Positions 50,585 to 58,525 of a DNA stretch of 64,000 bases are shown in pieces (within the stretch, counting starts at the first letter, position 1; every line of letters starts with the position of its first letter). The position numbers were made by a program, and so were the translations under genes. The stretch is from Streptomyces ortus. GTDB taxonomy: Bacteria; Actinomycetota; Actinomycetes; Streptomycetales; Streptomycetaceae. The stretch lies in assembly GCF_026341275.1 (NCBI RefSeq), contig NZ_JAIFZO010000002.1, positions 4,246,118 to 4,310,117 on the forward strand. Direction: 5' to 3'. Under the pieces are notes generated by a model. That model was not told where the DNA came from. It saw only the letters and a list, made by a program, of their open reading frames with translations, and did not search any database.

Positions 50585-51457
50585 ATGCACATGAACAGCG
50601 TTCCGCAGCACCTGCTGAGCGAGGACCGCCAAGAGTACGAGCGGATCCTCGACGAGGCGCTGCGCTCCGCACCACACCGCCCGGAACTCGCCGCTGTCGG
50701 TCAGCGGCTCAACCCCGAACAACTGCGCACGATGGCGCTCAACGCCACGGCACTCATCACGGCCGCCGCGGCGAGCGAGTACCAGCACTATGTGAAGGTC
50801 CGCGAGGAACTGCGCCAGCCCACGCCGTCCGCCCCTCCCGTCCGCGAAGGGTCCGGCAGTTCCGCGGATCCGGGCACCAGCGCGGTGGGGCTCGCCACCG
50901 CCATGGGGGAAGTCGCCGAGACGGCAGGGGCCGGTGCCGCCGCGGTCGTCGCCGTGCTCGCCCCGGTCCTCGCCGGCACCGCCGCGGCGATCTTCCTGCT
51001 CGTCGGCTACATCCTGAAGATGCTCGACCCCGAACCGGGCATCGCGGGGACCCTGCTCGGCACCGGCTGGGTCTTCGGCGCCATCACCGCGGTCTCGATC
51101 CTGGTCGCCGCCGTCTGCCTGCTGCTCGCCGCCCTGCGCAACGGCGCCAGCTCGCTCCAGGCCGGTGTCCACGGCGAACGGAGCGAGGAGGTCGCCCTCG
51201 CCAGGGAAGCGTGGCACGAAGCTCTCCTGGAGCGCGGTCTCATGCCGTTCCTCCGGGAAGCTCTGGCCGACCCGGGCACAGCGGCCCTCGGCCGTACGAA
51301 GCCGACGGAACCGATCAGCCGGATGCCGCAGCTCGGCTACAACCGCCCGGGCTTCAGCAGCCCCGACGGAGGTGCGGCGGCGGGCCCGCGCCCCAGCTAC
51401 TCAAGTCCGGACTTCAGCAGCCCGGACTTCGGGGGCCCGGACCACGCGCCGGAGTAG
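50585..51457 (+). CDS. membrane protein of unknown function
   Basis: 290 residues from ATG 50585 (a second ATG at 50591 is as likely). Residues 1-75 look helical and soluble; a disordered stretch follows; two hydrophobic helices (about 118-140 and 155-180) span the membrane; then an Arg/Glu-rich helical part and a C-terminal tail with repeated SSPDF units (YSSPDFSSPDFGGPD). I do not recognise the family. It sits alone between the metallophosphoesterase gene and thiC, convergent with thiC. Confidence 0.75.
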   Translation: MHMNSVPQHLLSEDRQEYERILDEALRSAPHRPELAAVGQRLNPEQLRTMALNATALITAAAASEYQHYVKVREELRQPTPSAPPVREGSGSSADPGTSAVGLATAMGEVAETAGAGAAAVVAVLAPVLAGTAAAIFLLVGYILKMLDPEPGIAGTLLGTGWVFGAITAVSILVAAVCLLLAALRNGASSLQAGVHGERSEEVALAREAWHEALLERGLMPFLREALADPGTAALGRTKPTEPISRMPQLGYNRPGFSSPDGGAAAGPRPSYSSPDFSSPDFGGPDHAPE

Positions 51458-51591
51458 GTGAGTCGAGAGGAGACAGCGCCTCTCCTTCGCCACCGGCCTC
51501 ACCCGCGCGACGGACGGGCCGGATCACCGAGGTCCTGGAAATGATCGCCCAGGACCTCGGCGTCACGGCACCACGACCGGTCGGCCGGCTG

Positions 51592-53517
51592 TCAGTCGGC
51601 CATGGGCAGATAGACCCGGTTGCCCGCCGCGGCGAACTCCTTCGACTTCTGGAGCATCCCGTCGGCGACCTCTTCCGGCGAGGCCCCCGCGGCAGCCGTA
51701 CCGCCGAACTGCTCGTTGATGCTGTGGCTGATCTTCATCGAGCAGAACTTCGGACCGCACATGGAGCAGAAGTGCGCCGTCTTGGCCGGTTCGGCCGGCA
51801 GGGTCTCGTCGTGGAACTCGCGGGCGGTGTCCGGGTCCAGGGCCAGGTTGAACTGGTCCTCCCACCGGAACTCGAAGCGGGCGTCCGACAACGCGTCGTC
51901 CCACTCCTGCGCGCCCGGATGCCCCTTGGCGAGGTCCGCCGCGTGAGCCGCGATCTTATAGGTGATGACGCCCGTCTTGACGTCGTCGCGGTTGGGCAGG
52001 CCCAGATGTTCCTTGGGCGTGACGTAGCAGAGCATCGCCGTGCCCCACCAGGCGATCATCGCGGCACCGATACCGGAGGTGATGTGGTCGTACGCCGGGG
52101 CGATGTCCGTGGTCAGCGGGCCGAGCGTGTAGAATGGAGCCTCCTCGCAGATCTCCTGCTGAAGGTCGATGTTCTCCTTGATCTTGTGCATCGGGACATG
52201 TCCCGGCCCCTCGATCATGGTCTGCACGTGGAAACGCTTCGCGACCTTGTTGAGCTCCCCGAGGGTCCGCAACTCCGCGAACTGCGCGGCGTCGTTGGCG
52301 TCCGCGATCGACCCGGGCCGCAGCCCGTCGCCGAGTGAATACGTGACGTCGTACGCGGCGAGGATCTCGCAGAGCTCCTCGAAGTGCTCGTACAGGAACG
52401 ACTCCTTGTGGTGCGCCAGGCACCACGCCGCCATGATCGAGCCCCCGCGCGAGACGATGCCGGTCTTACGGTTCGCGGTCAGCGGGACGTACGGCAGCCG
52501 CACCCCCGCGTGGACGGTCATGTAGTCCACGCCCTGCTCGGCCTGCTCGATGACCGTGTCCTTGTAGATCTCCCAGGTCAGTTCCTCGGCGCGCCCGTCG
52601 ACCTTCTCCAGCGCCTGGTAAAGGGGGACCGTGCCGATGGGGACGGGGGAGTTGCGCAGTACCCACTCCCGCGTGGTGTGGATGTTGCGGCCGGTCGACA
52701 GGTCCATCACCGTGTCGGCGCCCCAGCGCGTCGCCCACGTCATCTTCTCGACTTCCTCCTCGATGGAGGAGGTGACCGCGGAGTTGCCGATGTTGGCGTT
52801 GACCTTCACCAGGAACCGCTTGCCGATGATCATCGGCTCGATCTCGGGATGGTTGACGTTGGCCGGCAGCACGGCCCGGCCCGCCGCGATCTCCGCACGG
52901 ACGACCTCGGGTTCGACGTTCTCCCGGATGGCCACGTATTCCATCTCCGGCGTGACCTCGCCCCGCCGCGCATAGGCGAGTTGCGTCACCGCCTGCCCGT
53001 CACGGCTCCGGCGGGGCAGCCGGGGACGCCCCGGGAAGACCGCGTCGAGGTTGCGCAGTCCGCCGCGGGGCGAGGTGTGCTTGATTCCGTCGTCCTCGGG
53101 GCTCACGGGACGGCCCGCGTACTCCTCGGTGTCGCCACGGGCGATGATCCAGTTGTCGCGCAGGGCTGCCAGACCCCTGCGTACATCGGTGTCGACGACC
53201 GGATCGGTGTACGGGCCCGAGGTGTCGTAGAGGGTGACCGATTCACCGTTGGTGAGATGCACCTGACGGACCGGCACCCGCAGATCGGGGCGCGAGCCCG
53301 CGACATACGCCTTGTGCCAGCCGATGGACTTCGCGGGGCCGGACTCCCCGGTAGCGGATTCCTCGGTAGCGGACTTTCCGGTTGCGAACTTTCCGGTTGC
53401 GGAATCCCCGACTGGGGGCTTTCCGGCTACGGACTTTCCGGTTTCGCCGTTTCCGGGCGAAGCAGCTGCCCCGCCCGACTGGCTGGAGGCAGGCGTGCGT
53501 ACGTCCTTGTTGGTCAT
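51592..53517 (-). CDS. thiC: phosphomethylpyrimidine synthase ThiC
   Basis: 641 residues from ATG 53517, with GGGAG eight bases upstream. The N-terminal 60 residues are low-complexity repeats (GKSAT/GKFAT, SATEESATGE), then the conserved ThiC body: VKVNANIGNSAVTSSIEEEV, EGPGHVPMHKIKENIDLQ, and the Fe4S4 radical-SAM motif SMCGPKFCSMKI near the C-terminus. It converts aminoimidazole ribotide to the thiamine pyrimidine HMP-P. It is controlled by the TPP riboswitch directly upstream. No other thi genes are adjacent. Confidence 0.97.
   Translation of the reverse strand: MTNKDVRTPASSQSGGAAASPGNGETGKSVAGKPPVGDSATGKFATGKSATEESATGESGPAKSIGWHKAYVAGSRPDLRVPVRQVHLTNGESVTLYDTSGPYTDPVVDTDVRRGLAALRDNWIIARGDTEEYAGRPVSPEDDGIKHTSPRGGLRNLDAVFPGRPRLPRRSRDGQAVTQLAYARRGEVTPEMEYVAIRENVEPEVVRAEIAAGRAVLPANVNHPEIEPMIIGKRFLVKVNANIGNSAVTSSIEEEVEKMTWATRWGADTVMDLSTGRNIHTTREWVLRNSPVPIGTVPLYQALEKVDGRAEELTWEIYKDTVIEQAEQGVDYMTVHAGVRLPYVPLTANRKTGIVSRGGSIMAAWCLAHHKESFLYEHFEELCEILAAYDVTYSLGDGLRPGSIADANDAAQFAELRTLGELNKVAKRFHVQTMIEGPGHVPMHKIKENIDLQQEICEEAPFYTLGPLTTDIAPAYDHITSGIGAAMIAWWGTAMLCYVTPKEHLGLPNRDDVKTGVITYKIAAHAADLAKGHPGAQEWDDALSDARFEFRWEDQFNLALDPDTAREFHDETLPAEPAKTAHFCSMCGPKFCSMKISHSINEQFGGTAAAGASPEEVADGMLQKSKEFAAAGNRVYLPMAD
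53361..53440 (-). repeat. tandem repeats in the thiC 5' end
   Basis: Near-copies of a 15-bp unit of the form TCCGCTACCGAGGAA / TCCGCAACCGGAAAG repeat about five times and encode the GKSAT/EESAT repeats of the ThiC N-terminus. They are not in ThiC proteins of other phyla. Confidence 0.55.
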
Positions 53518-53526
53518 GAGACCTAC

Positions 53527-53661
53527 TCCCTACGCCGGCATTACCCGGTAACAGGTTCGGCGGTCGACGCAGCGTTTCCCGTCCGGCGATGTTCCACGTG
53601 AAACATCGCGGATACGGAGGTCAGCGCCCTCTCAGCCCGGTGCTCCGAGCTCCCGCGTGTG
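53527..53661 (-). promoter_or_regulatory. TPP (THI-box) riboswitch upstream of thiC
   Basis: On the minus strand the conserved TPP-aptamer parts occur in order: GCGGGAGC, the short hairpin CUCGG-AGCA-CCGGG, CUGAGA, then after a 60-base variable insert GAACCUGUUACCGGGUAAUG, CCGGCGUAGGGA. The thiC ribosome site GGGAG overlaps the last bases of the aptamer, and the start codon is 10 nt beyond it, so ligand binding probably blocks translation. The variable insert contains a parS-like site (see separate entry). Confidence 0.93.
53591..53604. other. parS-like site inside the TPP riboswitch
   Basis: GTTCCACGTGAAAC, one base from the Streptomyces parS consensus, lies in the variable stem of the thiC riboswitch, within the longer inverted repeat GATGTTCCACGTGAAACATC. 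Confidence 0.8.
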
Positions 53662-53737
53662 CAAAGGTGCTTCCACGCTAGCGTCACAATGGGCGCGGTG
53701 AACAGTGGGCCCCTCCCGTTCTTGCGATGATCGGTCG

Positions 53738-55240
53738 GTGACCACGACGCAGCAGCCCCCACTTCCGCCGCCCGAACCGCCCCACGGACACGGCCACGAC
53801 GGCCACGGTCATGGGGAAGGATCCGGCCACGGAGCCCACGGCCCCGGCGGGGGTGGCGGAGGCAATCGGCCCGGTGGGGGCAGCGAAGGAGCCACCGGCG
53901 GCGGGCACGGCCACTCACACAGTCATGGCCCCGCGGCCCCTGTCTCCATGCACCTGCGCAAGATCATCGCTGCTGTGCTGATTCCTTTCGCCGCAGCGGT
54001 CGTTGTCGGTCTCGCGGTGCTCTGGCCGGGCGGCGCCCCTGGACACGAGCGCACGGGCGTCGGCTTCGACCGGCAGACCCAGCAGGCCACCGTGACCAAG
54101 CTCGACCAGGTCGACTGCAAATCTGTGAACGCCTCGGGCGGGACGCCGACCGGCGACACCTCGACAGCCGAGGGCTCGGCGGCGCAGCAACAGGCATCGG
54201 GCACCTGCAAGAAGGCGACGATCCGGGTCGACTCCGGCAAGGACAAGGGCCGTACCTTCACGGAGATCGTCCAGCCCGACTCCTCACGCCAGTTGGAACA
54301 GGGCCAGGAGGTGATCGTGGCGTACGCGCCCGACGCCCCCAAGGAGCTCCAGTACTCGGTCACCGATGTGAACCGCAAACTCCCCATGGCGCTGCTCGCC
54401 GGCATCTTCGCCCTCGCCGTGGTCGTGGTGGGCCGGATGCGCGGTGTCATGGCGCTGATCGCGCTGGCCGTCAGCTTCTTGATCCTGACGTTCTTCATCC
54501 TGCCCGCGATTCTGCAGGGTTCGAATCCGCTGGTCGTGGCGGTGGTCGGGGCCAGCGCCATCATGCTGATCGCCCTCTACATGTGCCACGGCCTCTCAGC
54601 GCGGACGTCGGTCGCCGTACTGGGCACGCTGCTGTCCCTGGTGCTGATCGGGCTGCTCGGCTCACTGTTCATCGACTGGGCCGCGCTGACCGGCAACACC
54701 GACGACAACACCGGCCTGATCCACGGTCTCTACCCGTCCATCGACATGAGCGGTCTGCTGCTCGCGGGTGTCATCATCGGTTCGCTCGGAGTGCTCGACG
54801 ACGTCACCGTGACGCAGACGTCGGCGGTCTGGGAGCTGCACGAGGCCAACCCGACGATGGGCTGGCGCGGTCTGTACCGCGCGGGCATCCGCATCGGCCG
54901 TGACCACATCGCGTCCGTGGTCAACACGCTTGTCCTCGCCTACGCGGGCGCGGCACTGCCTCTGCTGCTGCTCTTCTCCATCGCGCAGAGCAGTGTGGGG
55001 ACGGTGGCCAACAGCGAACTGGTGGCCGCGGAGATCGTCCGTACTCTCGTCGGCTCGATCGGACTGGTCGCCTCGGTGCCGGTCACGACCGCTCTCGCGG
55101 CCCTGGTGGTCTCGGCGGACCGACCGGGCGACGCCGCCCCGGCCCGGCAGCCGCAACAGCCGCAGGGGCAGGCGCAGCAGCCTCAGTCCGGCGCGAAGGC
55201 CCCCCTGCGCGGGGGGAGTGGCCGCCGCCGCAAGCACTGA
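53738..55240 (+). CDS. YibE/F-like multi-pass membrane protein with His-rich N-terminus
   Basis: 500 residues from GTG 53738; an upstream frame exists. Residues 1-65 are His/Gly-rich (HGHGHDGHGHGEGSGHGAHG and GGGHGHSHSHG), suggesting metal binding. Eight hydrophobic segments follow, including IIAAVLIPFAAAVVVGLAVLW and VMALIALAVSFLILTFFIL, with the YibE/F family's GVLDDVTVTQ. An Arg-rich end closes the protein. Function is unknown; the family has been suggested to include transporters. It diverges from thiC and is followed by ssgA on the opposite strand. Confidence 0.88.
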   Translation: MTTTQQPPLPPPEPPHGHGHDGHGHGEGSGHGAHGPGGGGGGNRPGGGSEGATGGGHGHSHSHGPAAPVSMHLRKIIAAVLIPFAAAVVVGLAVLWPGGAPGHERTGVGFDRQTQQATVTKLDQVDCKSVNASGGTPTGDTSTAEGSAAQQQASGTCKKATIRVDSGKDKGRTFTEIVQPDSSRQLEQGQEVIVAYAPDAPKELQYSVTDVNRKLPMALLAGIFALAVVVVGRMRGVMALIALAVSFLILTFFILPAILQGSNPLVVAVVGASAIMLIALYMCHGLSARTSVAVLGTLLSLVLIGLLGSLFIDWAALTGNTDDNTGLIHGLYPSIDMSGLLLAGVIIGSLGVLDDVTVTQTSAVWELHEANPTMGWRGLYRAGIRIGRDHIASVVNTLVLAYAGAALPLLLLFSIAQSSVGTVANSELVAAEIVRTLVGSIGLVASVPVTTALAALVVSADRPGDAAPARQPQQPQGQAQQPQSGAKAPLRGGSGRRRKH

Positions 55241-55304
55241 AGCCGGCGCGACACCGGGGCGGTCGGCGGGAAGCGTCACCTCGCGTCGGCCGCCCGCGGT
55301 CGCC

Positions 55305-55712
55305 TCACCCCGCGCTCTGCTCCTCCGCCAGGATGCGGTCCAGGGCCTCGTCCAGGTGCGTGTCGAAGTCGGCCAGGGAACGCTCCTGGCCCAGCGGAAC
55401 CAGCCGGTCCGTACGGTCGAGGAACGCCAGCAGAGGCGCCGTACCACAGCGGAACAGGGCCTGGTCCACGCCCACCTGGAGCCGGATCAGCACATCGCCG
55501 AAACTCTCGGAGTCCGAGGGAGTGATGTGCACGTCTCCGTCCCCGCACGGCCGGCCCACCCCGTCGATCAGCAACTCCCGGCCGAAGGCCCAGGTCACCG
55601 GAGCGTCGCCGGGCAGGTGGAAGGTCAGACGCACGGCATAGGGATCACAGGTCTCGTAACGCAGCTCCACCGGGATGCGGAAGGAGAGCTCCTCCGAGAC
55701 GACGAAGCTCAT
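55305..55712 (-). CDS. ssgA: sporulation cell-division activator SsgA
   Basis: 135 residues from ATG 55712 with AGAGG upstream; an ATG codon directly before is equally possible. The sequence begins MSFVVSEELSFRIPVELRY and ends LDEALDRILAEEQSAG, which I recognise as SsgA rather than another SsgA-like protein. SsgA is needed for sporulation-specific septation and recruits FtsZ via SsgB. The gene follows ssgR (55845-56648) on the same strand, its expected activator. Confidence 0.95.
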   Translation of the reverse strand: MSFVVSEELSFRIPVELRYETCDPYAVRLTFHLPGDAPVTWAFGRELLIDGVGRPCGDGDVHITPSDSESFGDVLIRLQVGVDQALFRCGTAPLLAFLDRTDRLVPLGQERSLADFDTHLDEALDRILAEEQSAG

Positions 55713-55844
55713 CATGACCTCTGCCTGTACTACCGACTCGCGCATCGCCTACCCCGTCGTTTGCCGTCCATGGCCGGGAATCGTCCACCTAAACACTTCT
55801 GGCATCTTGCTTAACGTGTACACCAGATCACAAGGAGTGAGTTT

Positions 55845-56648
55845 TCAGATGCTGATAGAGACCGAGCCCGCCCCCAGCAGCGTGTCGATCTCGATCTGGA
55901 GCCGCCGCACCGCGGGCAGCAGCCGGTCGGCCTGGTGGGACGGCATGGAGAGGGCCACCGTGGCAGCCGTGCTGCCCAGCGTGAGGGGGATCGCGGCGCA
56001 GACCGTGCCCAGTGCGTACTCCTGACGCTCGATCACGGGCTGCATGCGTTTGGTCGATTCAAGACGGCGAATCAAGGTCTGATCGTCACGCACCGTGTAC
56101 GGCGTGACGGATCGAACGGGGTAGCGGTCGAGGTGGTCCCTGCGCCCTTCCGTGTCGAGCTGGGACAGCAGACACTGGCCGACCGCGTGCGCGTGCCCCG
56201 TCTCCCGGAAGTCCGCCCATTCCTGGACCGCGGGATTGCCCGGGGTGTCGGCGACGCACTGGACCTCGATCTCCCCGCCTCGGTAGACCGCGTAGTAGAT
56301 GGGAGCACCGATCGAATCGCGCCAGGTTCCCAGGGCATCGGCGATCGTGCTGCGACGTTTCTGCTGGGCGCCGCTGAGGCTCAGCCGCACGGCCGCCTCA
56401 CCGAGGAAGAACAGCCCTTTCTCGCGGCGCAGATAACCCTCGTGCACCAGGGTGCGCAGCAGGTGGTACGCCGTGGGGAGAGCCAGCCCGGCCTCTCGGG
56501 CCAGTTGCTTCGCGGGAGCCCCGTGTCCGTGCCGCGCGACGGACTCCAAAAGACGCATCGCACGCTGCACCGAGCCGATGAGGGTGGTGGGGTGCGGCTC
56601 GGGGGCGGAAACCTTCGGTCCGAAGGGTGCGGTGTCAACCGTGGCCAA
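55845..56648 (-). CDS. ssgR: IclR-family activator SsgR
   Basis: 267 residues from TTG 56648, with GGGAG six bases upstream. An IclR HTH is at about residues 22-85 (RAMRLLESVARHGHG, AREAGLALPTAYHLLRTL) and an IclR effector domain follows, with EYALGTVCAAIPLT near the end. In S. coelicolor SsgR activates ssgA, located immediately downstream as here, and is needed for sporulation. The 132-bp gap holds the presumed ssgA promoter. Its N-terminus is somewhat longer than the 241 residues I recall for S. coelicolor. Confidence 0.94.
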   Translation of the reverse strand: MATVDTAPFGPKVSAPEPHPTTLIGSVQRAMRLLESVARHGHGAPAKQLAREAGLALPTAYHLLRTLVHEGYLRREKGLFFLGEAAVRLSLSGAQQKRRSTIADALGTWRDSIGAPIYYAVYRGGEIEVQCVADTPGNPAVQEWADFRETGHAHAVGQCLLSQLDTEGRRDHLDRYPVRSVTPYTVRDDQTLIRRLESTKRMQPVIERQEYALGTVCAAIPLTLGSTAATVALSMPSHQADRLLPAVRRLQIEIDTLLGAGSVSISI

Positions 56649-56884
56649 AGGTCACTCCCGAAACGCGAGGGGGCCGCCCGTGCGAGGGTGACACGAGAGG
56701 CTTCGGAACGTCGCTCCCGAGGATCAACCCCGCGACGAGTTCCGGACTTTAACCGTCTGCCACCGATCGCTGACGACATGCCTCGAAAACTTCGCCCACC
56801 CGAGGGAACCGACCGTTCCCTGCAGCGGTGCGGGCTTGCCGGACGGTGGGGTCCGGCAGTCCGCCTGTCCCTCGCGCCGCGCGT

Positions 56885-57097
56885 CTACCAGTCACTCCGC
56901 GACGAGGAGCCCGACATGAACTTCCGTACGACGTAGATCAGTCCACCGACCAGTGCCACGAAGAGCAGCAGCTTGAAGAGCAGGCCGATCACGAATCCGA
57001 CGACACTCGCTATCAGGCCGCCGAAGACGACCAGAGCGATGACCGGCACCGCGACCCACTTAACCCACCACGGCATCCCCGCGAAGATCTCTCGCAT
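56885..57097 (-). CDS. DUF5326 small membrane protein
   Basis: 70 residues from ATG 57097. After MREIFAGMPWWVKWV come two to three hydrophobic segments (AVPVIALVVFGGLIASVVGF and LLFKLLLFVALVGGLIYVV), then a basic tail RKFMSGSSSRSDW. Matches the uncharacterised actinobacterial DUF5326 family. Function unknown. Confidence 0.82.
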   Translation of the reverse strand: MREIFAGMPWWVKWVAVPVIALVVFGGLIASVVGFVIGLLFKLLLFVALVGGLIYVVRKFMSGSSSRSDW

Positions 57098-57268
57098 CGC
57101 CCTGTTCCTTCTCTCTGCCCGTTTCCGAGTGCTGTTCCTGACCGCTCCCGCCGTGCCGGCGGGCCACGAATGTCCTGCCTCGATGCTAGGCGCGGCAGGG
57201 GTGCCCGCGGGGGCCTCGCACCCCTTGTCTGCCCCTGACCGTCCCCCTAGGGAACCCTGAGACGGATG

Positions 57269-57586
57269 TCAGCTCTCCGGCGGAGAGAAGACCACGACGA
57301 CCCGCAGATCCTCGCTGATGTGATGGAACTTGTGAGCCACGCCCGCGGGCACGTACACGACGCTGCCGCGCGCCACCTGGGTCGTCTCCATGCCGACCGT
57401 GATCGCGGCACGGCCGCTGACGACGAGGTAGACCTCATCCTGGCGGTGGGGCTGCTGCGGGTCCTGTGTGCCCGCGTCCAGCGCGTACAGGCCGACCGAC
57501 ATGTTCTTCTCGCGCAGGAACTGGAGGTACGCGCCGTCGTTGGCGGCGCGCTCCGCCTCCAGTTCGTCCAGCCGGAATGCCTTCAT
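57269..57586 (-). CDS. cupin-domain protein
   Basis: 105 residues from ATG 57586. A single cupin fold: PHRQDEVYLVVSGRAAITVG contains the His-x3-Glu-x6-Gly first motif, and GVAHKFHHISEDLRVVVVF the second motif His. It should bind a divalent metal; the role is not known (small cupins range from enzymes to ligand sensors). It diverges from the holin-like gene at 57647, sharing a 60-bp promoter region. Confidence 0.88.
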   Translation of the reverse strand: MKAFRLDELEAERAANDGAYLQFLREKNMSVGLYALDAGTQDPQQPHRQDEVYLVVSGRAAITVGMETTQVARGSVVYVPAGVAHKFHHISEDLRVVVVFSPPES

Positions 57587-57646
57587 CGCCGTTGTCCGCC
57601 CTTGCCCCGCTGCTCGTGATCGATCTCTTCTGTCACGATCAGACAC

Positions 57647-58024
57647 ATGAAGAATTTCGTAGTCAAGACGATCGCCAACGCGGGCGCCCTGGCGGTGGCC
57701 GTGTGGTTGCTCGACAAGATCACCCTGACCGGTGACAGCAAGGGCAAGGAGATCGGCACGCTGCTACTCGTCGCACTGCTCTTCGGTCTGGTGAACTTCC
57801 TGGTCAAGCCGGTCGTGCAGGTCCTCACCTTCCCCCTGTTCATCCTCACGCTGGGGCTGATCACGCTGGTGGTCAACGCCCTGATGCTGCTGCTCACCTC
57901 GTGGCTGGCGGACAAGCTCGACCTGAGTTTCCACGTCGACGGCTTCTGGACCGCCGTCCTGGGCGGCCTGATCATCTCGATCGTCTCCTGGGCCCTGAAC
58001 GTCGTCCTGCCCGACGAGGACTGA
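57647..58024 (+). CDS. holin-like family IV membrane protein (YvlD type)
   Basis: 125 residues from ATG 57647 with four transmembrane segments, including IGTLLLVALLFGLVNFLVKP and FPLFILTLGLITLVVNALML. This is the phage_holin_4_2/YvlD family, widespread in chromosomes and not necessarily linked to phage. The NFLVKPVVQVLTFPLF stretch is the family hallmark. It is 9 bp upstream of ptpA on the same strand. Confidence 0.9.
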   Translation: MKNFVVKTIANAGALAVAVWLLDKITLTGDSKGKEIGTLLLVALLFGLVNFLVKPVVQVLTFPLFILTLGLITLVVNALMLLLTSWLADKLDLSFHVDGFWTAVLGGLIISIVSWALNVVLPDED

Positions 58025-58033
58025 GCGAACCGG

Positions 58034-58525
58034 ATGCCCTATCGCGTGTGTTTCGTATGCACCGGCAACATATGCCGTTCCCCGATGGCCGAGTCCGTCT
58101 TCCGCGCGCGGGTGGCCGAGACGGGGCTCGATCATCTGGTCGAGGTGGACAGCGCGGGTACCGACGGCTGGCACGAGGGTGACGGCGCCGATCCGCGCAC
58201 CGTCTCCGTACTGGAGACGAACGGCTACGACAGCGGCCGTGCGGCCCGCCGGTTCCGCCCCGACTGGTTCTCCCGGCTCGACCTGGTGATAGCGCTCGAC
58301 GCCGGGCACCTCAGAGCCCTGCGCCGCCTCGCGCCGTCCCCGGCCGACGCCGAGAAGGTCCGGCTGCTGCGCTCGTACGACTCCGCCGCCGGCGCCGATC
58401 TCGACGTACCCGATCCCTATTACGGGGGGATGGACGGTTTCGAGGAGTGTCTTGAGATGGTGGAGGCGGCGAGCGCCGGACTGCTCGCCGCGGTACGCGA
58501 GCGAGTGGAGGAACGGGCGGCATGA
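58034..58525 (+). CDS. ptpA: low-molecular-weight protein tyrosine phosphatase PtpA
   Basis: 163 residues from ATG 58034. The active-site loop FVCTGNICRSPMAES is complete (Cys-x5-Arg-Ser) and the general acid loop DPYYGG is present. In S. coelicolor, PtpA affects secondary metabolism and its overproduction raises pigment production, as I recall. It is coupled by a 4-bp overlap to the downstream PLP-enzyme gene and lies 9 bp after the holin-like gene. Substrates are unknown. Confidence 0.96.
   Translation: MPYRVCFVCTGNICRSPMAESVFRARVAETGLDHLVEVDSAGTDGWHEGDGADPRTVSVLETNGYDSGRAARRFRPDWFSRLDLVIALDAGHLRALRRLAPSPADAEKVRLLRSYDSAAGADLDVPDPYYGGMDGFEECLEMVEAASAGLLAAVRERVEERAA

Noticed and set aside
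57647..58024. Prophage remnant based on the holin-like gene
   Set aside because: Family IV holin-like proteins are common chromosomal membrane proteins, and no other phage gene lies nearby.
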